From UBA10646 sp046296295 (GTDB lineage Bacteria > Bacteroidota > Bacteroidia > Chitinophagales > Chitinophagaceae), in contig JBKBLG010000007.1 of NCBI GenBank assembly GCA_046296295.1, forward strand, positions 78,064 to 142,063: 64,000 nucleotides of DNA. The letters run 5' to 3'. The notes below the pieces were generated by a model, which searched no databases, was not told where the DNA came from, and saw only the letters and a list, made by a program, of their open reading frames with translations. The translations under genes and the position numbers were made by a program. Of this stretch, positions 1 through 8,837 are shown piece after piece. Positions within the stretch are counted from its first letter, which is position 1, and every line of letters begins with the position of its first letter.

Positions 1-1
1 T

Positions 2-889
2 GCGTATTACGATGTTACGGTAGATAGTATGATAGCCGATATTGTAGCTAAGCAAAAAATGATTGAAAAATTTGCCTTTACAGAGCCTGGCAGATATTGG
101 CATTATTTGCATCACCTACTGCCGAAAAATCCATTTTTGGTTTGTGCTTTAGATATGGCAGCATGGGATTTGTTTGGTAAAATGAAAGGTAAGTTGCTTT
201 ACCAATTATTTGACACAACTTTTGAACAGCATATTGTAACAGATTATACCATTGGTATTGATACTATTGATGCAATGGTGGCTAAAATGAAAGCAAAACC
301 TTGGCCTATCTATAAAATTAAGCTAGGTCATGCCGATGATATTGCCATGGTAGCGGCCTTACGGCAAAATACAAACGCTGTTTTTAGAGTTGATGCCAAT
401 GCTGGTTGGACACGCGATGAAGCCGTTGTTAAAATTCCGCAACTGGCTGCTTTAGGCGTAGAATTGGTAGAGCAACCCCTAGCGAAAGATGATTGGGAGG
501 GAATGGCCATGTTAAAAGCATTATCGCCATTGCCACTTATTGCAGACGAAAGCTGCGTATTTGAACAAGATGTAGCAAAATGTGCAGATTATTTTCATGG
601 TATTAATATTAAACTCACCAAGTGTAGTGGCATTACCCCAGCATTGCGAATGATTGAATCAGCAAAATCGCTTGGCCTAAAAGTAATGATGGGCAGTATG
701 AATGAGAGTATCATCGGTTCTGCTGCAATTGCTCATTTTATTCCGCAACTAGATTATGTAGATATGGATGGACCATTATTGCAAACAAAAACCAATGGTA
801 CAGGCTTAAGCATAGATGCTAATGGTTTCGTTCGTTTTAGTGGTAATGTAGGTTTAGGCGTTGAAGCTATTCCTCCTCAACAGTTATAG
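2..889 (+). CDS. Dipeptide epimerase (enolase superfamily), 5' end outside window
   Basis: This is the C-terminal part of a mandelate racemase/muconate lactonizing enzyme family member, probably an L-Ala-D/L-Glu epimerase of murein peptide recycling. The reading frame is open to the left edge, so the true start lies upstream; the ATG at 29 is only an internal Met. Visible superfamily elements in order are the KIK lysine motif, RVDANAGW (first metal Asp), VEQPL (Glu), IADES (Asp), the NIKLTKCSG lysine strand, and the C-terminal DMDG motif typical of dipeptide epimerases. The stop lies 3 bp before murB, so the two genes are probably cotranscribed, which fits a cell-wall recycling role. Substrate specificity is inferred only. 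A copy of the CCTTACGGCAAA repeat lies inside the gene at 357, read as LRQ. Confidence 0.85.
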   Translation, partial: AYYDVTVDSMIADIVAKQKMIEKFAFTEPGRYWHYLHHLLPKNPFLVCALDMAAWDLFGKMKGKLLYQLFDTTFEQHIVTDYTIGIDTIDAMVAKMKAKPWPIYKIKLGHADDIAMVAALRQNTNAVFRVDANAGWTRDEAVVKIPQLAALGVELVEQPLAKDDWEGMAMLKALSPLPLIADESCVFEQDVAKCADYFHGINIKLTKCSGITPALRMIESAKSLGLKVMMGSMNESIIGSAAIAHFIPQLDYVDMDGPLLQTKTNGTGLSIDANGFVRFSGNVGLGVEAIPPQQL

Positions 890-892
890 TAC

Positions 893-1909
893 ATGAAATT
901 TATACAACAGCAACCCTTACAACAGTTAAATACTTTTGGCATTGCTACTACCGCAGCCAACTATGTGAAAGTTACTTCGCTTAGCGATGTTCAAACAATA
1001 GTTACAGACAGGTATTGGCTGTCGCAAGGTATTAAAGTAATTGGTGGCGGCAGTAACATACTACTAACACAGCCGTTAGATGGGCTGTTGGTGCATAACC
1101 AATTAAAAGGTATCAGTGTAGTTGCAGAAGATGAGCAATTTGTATATCTCAAAGCTGCGGCAGGTGAGCAATGGCATGATGTTGTAATGTATGCAGTGGC
1201 TAATAATTGGGGTGGTATTGAAAATTTAAGTTTAATTCCGGGTTGCGTTGGTGCTTCACCAATGCAAAACATTGGTGCTTATGGTGTTGAAATTAAAGAT
1301 GTATTTCATTCGTTAGAAGCAATTGCTATAGGAAGTGGTGAGTTGGTTACTTTTAGTGAACAAGACTGCCAATTTGGATATCGAGAGAGTGTGTTTAAGC
1401 GAGCACTGAAAGGGCAGTACGTAATTGTATCGGTAACCTATCAATTAAGAAAGCAGCCTATTTTCAACACAAGCTATGGCGCCATTGAACAAGAGTTGGC
1501 TAAGGCCTGCGTTACTAACCTTACGGTAAAAGCTATTAGCGATGCGGTAATTCGCATTCGCACATCAAAATTACCGAACCCTTCAGTCATTGGAAATGCC
1601 GGAAGCTTTTTCAAAAATCCTACTATTAGTGCGTCTAGTTTTGCATTGTTACAAGCTACTTACCCCGAAATAGTGGGTTATCATTTACCGCAAGGTGATG
1701 TAAAACTAGCCGCTGGATGGTTAATTGAAAAAGCCGGTTTTAAAGGTTGGCGTAGCGGCGATGTGGGCTGCCATAACAAGCAAGCCCTAGTGTTAGTGAA
1801 TTATGGTAAGGCCAGTGGAAGCGATGTTTTGGCATTAGCTACCAACATCATAGATAAAGTAAAAGCGATGTTTGGGGTTGCTTTGGAGCCGGAAGTAAAT
1901 ATTTGGTAG
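893..1909 (+). CDS. murB: UDP-N-acetylenolpyruvoylglucosamine reductase MurB
   Basis: MurB reduces UDP-GlcNAc-enolpyruvate to UDP-MurNAc with NADPH and FAD, the second committed step of peptidoglycan precursor synthesis in the cytoplasm. The 338 residues match the longer type I (E. coli-like) form. The FAD-binding GGGSNIL motif is near residue 50, IPGCVGASPMQNIGAYGVE near 120, YRESVFK near 160, the catalytic-serine segment GNAGSFFKNP near 230, and the C-terminal active-site glutamate in EPEVNIW. The ATG lies 3 bp after the epimerase stop, suggesting an operon. Two copies of the interspersed repeat lie in the gene (1519, read LTV; 1684 on the other strand, read LPQG). Confidence 0.95.
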   Translation: MKFIQQQPLQQLNTFGIATTAANYVKVTSLSDVQTIVTDRYWLSQGIKVIGGGSNILLTQPLDGLLVHNQLKGISVVAEDEQFVYLKAAAGEQWHDVVMYAVANNWGGIENLSLIPGCVGASPMQNIGAYGVEIKDVFHSLEAIAIGSGELVTFSEQDCQFGYRESVFKRALKGQYVIVSVTYQLRKQPIFNTSYGAIEQELAKACVTNLTVKAISDAVIRIRTSKLPNPSVIGNAGSFFKNPTISASSFALLQATYPEIVGYHLPQGDVKLAAGWLIEKAGFKGWRSGDVGCHNKQALVLVNYGKASGSDVLALATNIIDKVKAMFGVALEPEVNIW

Positions 1910-2020
1910 CAAATACCTCTATTTAGCTACGATGTTACTACTAATTATGTCTAAAATGTTGGAAGTTCACTTATTTTTCAGATTTTAGCACTACAAAGCA
2001 AGCAACAAACAACAGCATCT

Positions 2021-2410
2021 ATGACTTTTACCAATGCCGGAACGGTTCTTTTGATTGAAGACGATGAAATAATGTTGAAGGTAATTGAACGAATTCTTCT
2101 TAAGGAGGGGTATCAAGTGCTTGTTGCCCGCAACGGTAAGGAAGCCATGCAGCGGTTGGAACAAGGTGGTTTTGATTTGGTAATTACCGACTTAATGATG
2201 CCTTATGCCAATGGCTTTGAAGTAATTAGTAAGGTTAAAAATTCTGATAAATCTAAAGGTATTCCTGTAATTGTGATATCATCGGTTGGTAACGAAGATT
2301 CTATTATGGAAGGTTTTCGCTTGGGTGCCGATGATTTTCTGAAAAAGCCAATCATGGCGGGCGAACTTATGATTCGTGTTAAAAGATTGATGAGCAGCTC
2401 AAAATCTTAA
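2021..2410 (+). CDS. Single-domain response regulator (CheY-like)
   Basis: A 129-residue receiver domain with no output domain. The acidic pocket is IEDDE near residue 12, the phospho-acceptor Asp is in VITDLMMP near residue 56, and the conserved Lys is in LKKP near residue 109. The switch position is a Ser (VISS). It stands 130 bp before a second receiver protein and opens a locus of envelope glycosyltransferases, so it probably relays a signal to that machinery by protein contact. No histidine kinase is present in the window, and the partner is unknown. Confidence 0.9.
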   Translation: MTFTNAGTVLLIEDDEIMLKVIERILLKEGYQVLVARNGKEAMQRLEQGGFDLVITDLMMPYANGFEVISKVKNSDKSKGIPVIVISSVGNEDSIMEGFRLGADDFLKKPIMAGELMIRVKRLMSSSKS

Positions 2411-2477
2411 CAAAATCTGGCTTTGTGTAGTTTTTACATTAAGTATTGATTAATTCTTGCGTCAATCGAGGGTTCAG

Positions 2478-2509
2478 TTTGCTAAACCCAAAAGCATTGT
2501 TTATCTTTA
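2478..2509 (+). promoter_or_regulatory. Candidate Bacteroidota-type promoter
   Basis: TTTG at 2478-2481 and TATCTTTA at 2502-2509 are 20 bp apart. This fits the Bacteroidota sigma-ABfr consensus (TTTG, 19-21 bp, TANNTTTG) with one mismatch in the downstream box. It lies 31 bp before the ATG of the second response regulator, suggesting the glycosyltransferase locus has its own promoter here. Sequence match only. Confidence 0.45.
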
Positions 2510-2540
2510 TAATTCCCCGTAGCAAACTGTACCCAAAAGC

Positions 2541-2927
2541 ATGTCAAAACCAACCACTTTGGCTAACCCATCTATACTATTAGTTGACGATGACCAGATT
2601 TTGTTACACGTAACGAAACGCATTCTGCAACATGATGGATATAAAGTTACTACCGCAACTAACGGTAAAGAGGCACTCGATAAAATACGTAATACCCAAT
2701 TTGATTTGGTGATTGTAGACGTAATGATGCCTTATATCAATGGGCTAGAAGTACTTAGCCAACTAAAACAGCAACAAAATACACGTTCAGCGCCTGTAAT
2801 TGTACTTACAGGAGTATCGCACAGTATTTCAGAAGATGTTTTGAAAATTGGTGCTTCAGCATGTTTCAAAAAGCCTTTTGAAGCCGATACTTTGCGTGAA
2901 GCAGTTCGAGAACATCTTGCTAAGTAG
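2541..2927 (+). CDS. Single-domain response regulator (CheY-like)
   Basis: A 128-residue receiver domain. VDDDQ supplies the acidic residues near residue 16, VIVDVMMP carries the phospho-acceptor Asp near 60, VLTGVS the switch Thr near 90, and FKKP the conserved Lys near 112. It is a diverged paralog of the preceding receiver. The next gene starts 24 bp downstream on the same strand, so it is likely the first gene of the operon with the HEAT protein and three glycosyltransferases. It may control polysaccharide synthesis, an inference from position only. Confidence 0.9.
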   Translation: MSKPTTLANPSILLVDDDQILLHVTKRILQHDGYKVTTATNGKEALDKIRNTQFDLVIVDVMMPYINGLEVLSQLKQQQNTRSAPVIVLTGVSHSISEDVLKIGASACFKKPFEADTLREAVREHLAK

Positions 2928-2951
2928 GTAAAATAAACGATATTTACAATT

Positions 2952-4118
2952 ATGAAGTTATATTTTGCCGATACGATTTTCTCACCCATATTTCGCCGGT
3001 ATTTTTTCTATTTCGATAGTTACCCACTGGTAATACAAATTGCAATTATTTTAACCACCATTGCCATTACTGCTACTATCATTGCTTATGGTAGTATTCT
3101 TTATCGCAGATACTCCGGTTGGAAGCGAGACAAGCGATTGGCTAAACTGAACCCCAGAATAGACGATTTAATTACCGAGACTGTTATTTTAAATGAAGCA
3201 CTGGCATTAGGTACGCCTCCAGAAAAAATTGAACTAGACTTGTCTGGATTTGCTCGTTTGAAATATCGCGACACGTTTGTGCGACAGGCATTGATTGATC
3301 GAATAATGCACTATCGCAAAAACTTTGTAGGCGATATAGGCTATTTATTACGGCAGCTATATATTGATCTCGATCTTGAAAAAGATAGTGTTAAAAAACT
3401 AAAATCGCCACAGTGGAATAAAAAAGTGCAAGGTTTAGTAGAACTTACGGCACTCGACATACAAATTTCCGACGTTAACATTCTTCCGCTCACGAATAGC
3501 AAAAACAGAGAATTGAGAGCCGAGGCTCGACATGCTTATATTAAACTAAGTAAAAACGAACCGTTTAAATTTTTCGATATTGCTACAGAGCCTTTGTTAA
3601 TGTGGGATCAGATTGAATTATTTAAAATTATTACCACTAACAAAGATATTGTAATACCAAATTTTGCTCGTTGGGTAACTTACAGTAATAATAAAAGTAT
3701 TGTTTCGTTTTGCTTAAAACTTATCATCCATTACAATCAAACTGAAGCAATTCCAGCCATAATTAAGTTGCTTGATAACCGCGACCATTACCTGCGTGCA
3801 GATGCAATTCAATGTTTAGGCAAGCTAAAAGTAGAAGAAGCAGAAGATAAGTTGGTAAATATCTACAACAACCAACCCTTGAATTGTCAGATCGAAATTC
3901 TAAAGGCACTTGGTCGTATTGGTAGTGGTAGGCATCTTGAATTTTTAAAGAGTGAATTCATTAGAAGCCAAGATTTTGATATTAGAAAAAATGCAGCGCG
4001 TTCTATCATTAAACATGGTGCACTAAGTCAAAATATGTTAGGCGATTTAATGAGTGTTTCTAGTGAAGAGAATCAGTTGATATTAAAACATTGCATGAAC
4101 CCTTTAATCAAATACTAA
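2952..4118 (+). CDS. Membrane-anchored HEAT-repeat protein
   Basis: The 388-residue protein has one clear transmembrane segment near residues 25-47 (hydrophobic, Ile/Thr-rich), a basic stretch after it, and a helical soluble region. From about residue 260 the sequence shows HEAT-like repeats (AIPAIIKLLDNRDHYLRAD, DIRKNAARSIIKHG). Such proteins act as scaffolds. It stands 24 bp after a response regulator and 4 bp before the first glycosyltransferase, so it may couple the receiver proteins to the membrane synthases. Family known, exact role not. Confidence 0.75.
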   Translation: MKLYFADTIFSPIFRRYFFYFDSYPLVIQIAIILTTIAITATIIAYGSILYRRYSGWKRDKRLAKLNPRIDDLITETVILNEALALGTPPEKIELDLSGFARLKYRDTFVRQALIDRIMHYRKNFVGDIGYLLRQLYIDLDLEKDSVKKLKSPQWNKKVQGLVELTALDIQISDVNILPLTNSKNRELRAEARHAYIKLSKNEPFKFFDIATEPLLMWDQIELFKIITTNKDIVIPNFARWVTYSNNKSIVSFCLKLIIHYNQTEAIPAIIKLLDNRDHYLRADAIQCLGKLKVEEAEDKLVNIYNNQPLNCQIEILKALGRIGSGRHLEFLKSEFIRSQDFDIRKNAARSIIKHGALSQNMLGDLMSVSSEENQLILKHCMNPLIKY

Positions 4119-4122
4119 TTAG

Positions 4123-5598
4123 ATGCGAGACGACGAATCATCGATATGGGAATTACTCGCTATGTTCTACGAAGGTGCCGTGTATGTATACGGCACAACT
4201 TTGCTATTAACATATGGCATGCTAGCAATTTTCTCTATTTATGGTATTCGTAAGTTTAAAATGAGTGAGAGTAATACCGATTACAATAACTTACTCAGTT
4301 CTCCGTTAGCACCGGGTATTTCGATCATTGCACCAGCATTTAATGAGGGTGTAACTATCATCACCAATGTTCGAAGCCTACTCACCATCAATTACCCCAA
4401 ATTCGAGGTAATCATTATCAACGATGGTAGTACAGATGATACTTTGGCTAAAATGGTGGCGGTGTTTGAATAGGTGCAGGTAGATTTCGCCTATAATGCT
4501 ACCTTAAAAACTAGACCTGTTCAGCGTATTTTCAAAAGTTCCAATCCTGCTTATAGTCGATTAATAGTAATAGATAAAGAAAATGGTAAGAGTAAGGCCG
4601 ATGCTGTGAATGCGGGAATTAACGTAGCATCTTTTGCTTACTTTATGTGTACAGATGTAGATTGTATCATTGAAAAAGATGCACTTCTAAAACTAGTAAA
4701 ACCACTTATATCCTCTGAAAAATATCGCGTAATTGCTGCTGGGGCAACTTTACGTATGAGTAATAGTTGCGAGGTAGATAATGGTGTAATCACACGTATT
4801 CGTCCGCCCAGAAAATGGTTGGCTCGTTTTCAGGAAATGGAATATCTGCGTGCTTTTGTACTTGGTAAAATGGGGTGGGATGTTGTGAATTGTGTACCCA
4901 ACGTATCTGGTGGGTTAGGTATGTTCGACCGTGAAATTGCTGTAAAGGCGGGTGGTTATGATGCTAGCAGCTTCGGAGAAGACATGGAGCTGATGTATCG
5001 AATGATACGTTATTGCTGCGATCAAAAAATTGAATACGCTATTCGCCACATACCGATAACCCTTTGTTGGACGGAAGGCCCCGAAACTGTACAAGTTTTT
5101 AGTCGTCAACGTACACGTTGGGCGAGAGGCTTGGCTCAGCTACAAGCATTTCATTTTCCCATGATGTTTAGCAATAGTTATGGCAGAATGGGTTGGGTAG
5201 TATTTCCCTATGCGTTCTTCTTTGAATTGCTAGCACCCATGATTGAATTTTTAGGATTGGTATACTACATTGTTATGACGCTGTTCGGCCTCATCAACTG
5301 GCCATTTGCCATCATTTTACTAGTATTCGTATATACTTATTCTGTAATGGTAAGTACTTTGGCCATACTTTGGGATCAAGTAACTTTCAGAACCTACAAA
5401 ACTTGGCGTGAAGTATTTAGTTTGTGCGTAATGCCATTATTTGAAATGGTTGTATATCACCCCCTCATTATGTTTTTCTCTTTAAGAGGTTATTGGTATT
5501 ACCTTACGGGTAAAAAACATGGATGGGGCAACATGCAACGTAAAGGTTTCAATACCAACGATGATAGTGGAACATTGCTAACACAAACTGCAAGGTAG
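4123..5598 (+). pseudogene. Family 2 glycosyltransferase interrupted by one in-frame amber codon
   Basis: A processive GT2 synthase (BcsA/PgaC-like) of 491 codons is broken only by TAG at 4471-4473. The first part holds an N-terminal membrane segment, IAPAFNEG and NDGSTDD (first half of the GT-A fold). The second part holds TDVDC (DxD), the acidic GEDME, QRTRW (QxxRW) and the C-terminal membrane helices. Both neighbouring paralogs have Leu (CTG) at the stop position, so a TTG-to-TAG change explains it. The codon right after the stop is GTG in the same frame, which could allow reinitiation. Neither half alone has a complete active site. It may be a recent pseudogene, a base-call error, or read through. 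Confidence 0.85.
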
Positions 5599-5606
5599 CA
5601 ATTTGA

Positions 5607-7166
5607 ATGAAAGATGTATTAACGATATTGGATTACCTGCTGTTAGCATTGGAGTACATAGAGTACCCTTTGCTTGGCTACTGTATTGTTACATTCATCA
5701 TATCATCGCTGTTAACAATACTTGCGTATTTCTCTATAAAAAAGTACACATTTACCGCAAGGGCACGCTTCGATAATCTGGTAACCACCAAATTAATGAC
5801 TGGCGTTTCAATTATTACGCCTGCCTACAACGAACAACGCTCTGTGGTAACCCATGTACGTAGTTTATTAGCACAGAACTATCCTTCACTTGAAATTATT
5901 GTTGTGAACGATGGTAGTACCGATGCTACGTTAGAAATGTTGATTGAGGAGTTTGAACTGGTTCCGGTGAGCTACACCTATCACCAACGTATAAAAACGC
6001 AACCTGTAACGAGTGCATATAAAAGCACTAATCCTGCGTTCAGTGCGCTAGTGGTTGCTAACAAACTAAATGGCAATTGTAAGGCCGATGCTACGAATGC
6101 TGGTTTGAACCTTGCGGTAAATGCTTACGTACTTTGTACCGATGTAGATTGTATTCTAGAGCACGATGCCGTAGTGAAGTTGATGAAACCCATCATGGAA
6201 CAAAAAAATGATGTTCGGGTACTGGCAGTTGGGGCAAACTTACGATTGGTAAATGGTTGCGAAACCGATAAGTATGGCATTGTTAAAGTAAACAGTAGTA
6301 ATAATCCACTGATTCGTTTTCAGGAAATTGAGTATTTAAAAACCTATATCATACAAAAAACTGCTTTTAGTTTAATGAATGCAGTGCCGAGCATTTCAGG
6401 TGCGCTAGCATTAATGGATAAAGAAATTGCTATTCAAGTGGGCGGTTACGATCCTAAAAACTTGCGAGAGGATATGGAAATATTACTCCGCATGATTCGT
6501 TGGGCACACGATTTTGATATCAAATATGCTGTACGTTATATACCTGAAACCTTATGTTGGACAGAAGCCCCACAATCGCTTAAAGTATTTGTAAGGCAGC
6601 GAACCCGTTGGAGCAGAGGTTTTGCCCAAATGATGATGCTGCATAAAGCCGAAATGTTCAAGTTCAAATACGGCCGTTTTGGTTGGTTGATATTACCTTA
6701 TAATTTCTTCTTCGACTTTTTGGCGCCTATCATGTACACTTTGGTTACTGTTTTTTACATCGTAATGGCAGCTGTTGGTTTTGTTCAGTGGCAACATTTA
6801 GGTTTACTTGCTCTATGGATATACGTGTTTAGTGTGTTACATACAGCCATAACCCTACTTTGGGATCAATTTACCGTAAGGGCTAAAAATCAAAAGACCG
6901 AACTGTTAACGCTGTTATTAGTGTCGTTAATTGAACCAATATTGTACTGGCCAATAGTAACATTTGCCTCACTCAGAGGGTATATGCACTATTTATTTAA
7001 TGTTGAACCACATTGGGGTAATATGGAGCGTTTTGGTTTTGGCGATACCCTAAAGCAGAAACCATCGCTTGGCGATGTTGATAGTACTAAAGTGGCTGCT
7101 ATCATTAGTGCAGCAAAGCAGGTTAAACTGCCCAAAAAAATTAAATCAATCGCAGAAACAGCTTAA
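5607..7166 (+). CDS. Processive family 2 glycosyltransferase (second of three paralogs)
   Basis: This 519-residue integral membrane GT2 enzyme resembles cellulose/poly-GlcNAc synthase catalytic subunits and likely extends a polysaccharide from a nucleotide sugar while extruding it. An N-terminal helix (about 16-40) precedes the GT-A domain with ITPAYNEQ, NDGSTDA, TDVDC (DxD), REDME (general base region) and QRTRWSRG (QxxRW). Several C-terminal membrane helices follow, then a soluble tail rich in Lys. It is the most diverged of the three tandem copies and starts 8 bp after the first. Repeat copies lie inside it at 5751 and 6870, read FTAR and FTVR. The sugar substrate cannot be told from sequence. 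Confidence 0.88.
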   Translation: MKDVLTILDYLLLALEYIEYPLLGYCIVTFIISSLLTILAYFSIKKYTFTARARFDNLVTTKLMTGVSIITPAYNEQRSVVTHVRSLLAQNYPSLEIIVVNDGSTDATLEMLIEEFELVPVSYTYHQRIKTQPVTSAYKSTNPAFSALVVANKLNGNCKADATNAGLNLAVNAYVLCTDVDCILEHDAVVKLMKPIMEQKNDVRVLAVGANLRLVNGCETDKYGIVKVNSSNNPLIRFQEIEYLKTYIIQKTAFSLMNAVPSISGALALMDKEIAIQVGGYDPKNLREDMEILLRMIRWAHDFDIKYAVRYIPETLCWTEAPQSLKVFVRQRTRWSRGFAQMMMLHKAEMFKFKYGRFGWLILPYNFFFDFLAPIMYTLVTVFYIVMAAVGFVQWQHLGLLALWIYVFSVLHTAITLLWDQFTVRAKNQKTELLTLLLVSLIEPILYWPIVTFASLRGYMHYLFNVEPHWGNMERFGFGDTLKQKPSLGDVDSTKVAAIISAAKQVKLPKKIKSIAETA

Positions 7167-7171
7167 AATAT

Positions 7172-8698
7172 ATGTACGAAGATTCTAGTTTTTGGGATTA
7201 TATACGATGGTTTTACGAGGGCTTTGTATTCGTATACGGGGTAAGTATGCTTTTGGTATATGGGATGCTAGCTATTTTTTCGTTCATAGCCATATCGTTG
7301 CATAAAAAGAAAAGCTTGTATGTAGATTACGATAAGTTAGTTGAAAGCCCCTTAGCACCTGGTATTTCGGTAATTGCTCCTGCCTTCAACGAAAGCGTTA
7401 CTATTATTACCAATGTACGCAGTTTAATGACGTTGAACTACCCTAAGTATGAAGTGATCATTATTAACGACGGTAGCACCGATGATACACTGGAAAAAAT
7501 GATCAATGAATTTAAACTGGTAGAGGTAGATTTTGCTTATAACGAACGTATTCAAACCAAACCGGTTAAACGTTTTTTTAAAAGTACCGACCGAGCTTAT
7601 GAAAAGCTGCTTGTTATTGATAAAGAAAATGGTAAGAGTAAAGCCGATGGTTCTAATGCAGGCATTAACGCAAGCGCTTTTGACTATTTTTTATGTACCG
7701 ATGTAGATTGTATCATAGAAAAAGATACGCTACTTCGCATGATTAAGCCTTTTATGGATGAAGAGGCTAAGAAAATCCGTGAAATTGGAGAGCCTTGCCC
7801 AGAGTGTGGGTTCAGGCATATTATTGAAGATACCAGAAGGGTAATTGCAACAGGTGCAACACTTCGTATTGCCAATAGTTGCGAGGTTGATGAAGGGGTG
7901 ATCACAAGGGTACGCCCGCCTAAAAAGTACTTGCCTCGATTTCAAGAAATGGAATATGTACGAGCTTATGTACTTGGCAAAATGGGTTGGAGTTTTATTA
8001 ATTCGGTACCCAACGTATCGGGTGGGTTAGGATTATTTGATAAAGAAATTGCCATTAAAGCAGGTGGTTACGATGGTAAGAGCTTTGCAGAAGATATGGA
8101 TATGGTTACCCGTATGGCCACCTACATGATGGATAATAAGCTGAAATATGCAGTTCGTTACATACCCACGAGCCAGTGCTGGACAGAAGGGCCGCCGAAC
8201 ATGAAAATATTTAGCCGCCAGCGTACACGTTGGGGTAGAGGATTATTTGAGGTAATGAGTATTCACAGAAAAGTACTCCTTAACCCAGAATATGGCCGAA
8301 TGGGAATGATTGTATTTCCGTACACTTTTCTCTACGAATTTTTAGCCCCCATTGTAGAATTTACCGGTATTCTTTACTACATATATATTATTAGTACCAA
8401 CCAAATTAACTGGCCATTTGCCATTATTCTCATTGTATTCGTATATTGGTATGCCGTAATGGTGGCTACACTTGCCATTTTGTGGGATCAGATGACTTTT
8501 AGGTACTACAAAACATGGCGTGAGGTAGTAGGTATCTGTGCAATGGCATTCTTAGAGCCGGTATTGTACCATCCATTAATCGTATTTTTTGCTATCAGAG
8601 GCTATTGGTTTTTTATTACAAATAAAAAAGCCAATTGGGGTAATATGCAGCGTCAGGGTTTCGGGCAGCCAAAAGTTACCAATGCCAATGCTACCTAA
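7172..8698 (+). CDS. Processive family 2 glycosyltransferase with Cys-containing insertion
   Basis: The third tandem GT2 synthase, 508 residues, is closest to the interrupted first copy. It has an N-terminal membrane helix (about 15-42), IAPAFNES, NDGSTDD, TDVDC, AEDMD, QRTRWGRG and C-terminal membrane helices. Unlike its paralogs it carries about 20 extra residues after the DxD region, containing CPECGF, a CxxC knuckle with a nearby His that could bind zinc or respond to redox. It starts 5 bp after the second copy's stop, so cotranscription is very likely. If the first copy is dead, this is the likely functional substitute. Confidence 0.88.
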   Translation: MYEDSSFWDYIRWFYEGFVFVYGVSMLLVYGMLAIFSFIAISLHKKKSLYVDYDKLVESPLAPGISVIAPAFNESVTIITNVRSLMTLNYPKYEVIIINDGSTDDTLEKMINEFKLVEVDFAYNERIQTKPVKRFFKSTDRAYEKLLVIDKENGKSKADGSNAGINASAFDYFLCTDVDCIIEKDTLLRMIKPFMDEEAKKIREIGEPCPECGFRHIIEDTRRVIATGATLRIANSCEVDEGVITRVRPPKKYLPRFQEMEYVRAYVLGKMGWSFINSVPNVSGGLGLFDKEIAIKAGGYDGKSFAEDMDMVTRMATYMMDNKLKYAVRYIPTSQCWTEGPPNMKIFSRQRTRWGRGLFEVMSIHRKVLLNPEYGRMGMIVFPYTFLYEFLAPIVEFTGILYYIYIISTNQINWPFAIILIVFVYWYAVMVATLAILWDQMTFRYYKTWREVVGICAMAFLEPVLYHPLIVFFAIRGYWFFITNKKANWGNMQRQGFGQPKVTNANAT

Positions 8699-8837
8699 AT
8701 AATCATTTACGTAAGTGTTACTTAACTGTTGATAAACTACTCATGTGCTAAAATTTAATTTCCAATAGCCTGAAGCAACGTACAGTTGTTTTATTATTGC
8801 AACAAATAACAAAATTGTAAAGTTTGCCTTACGGCAA

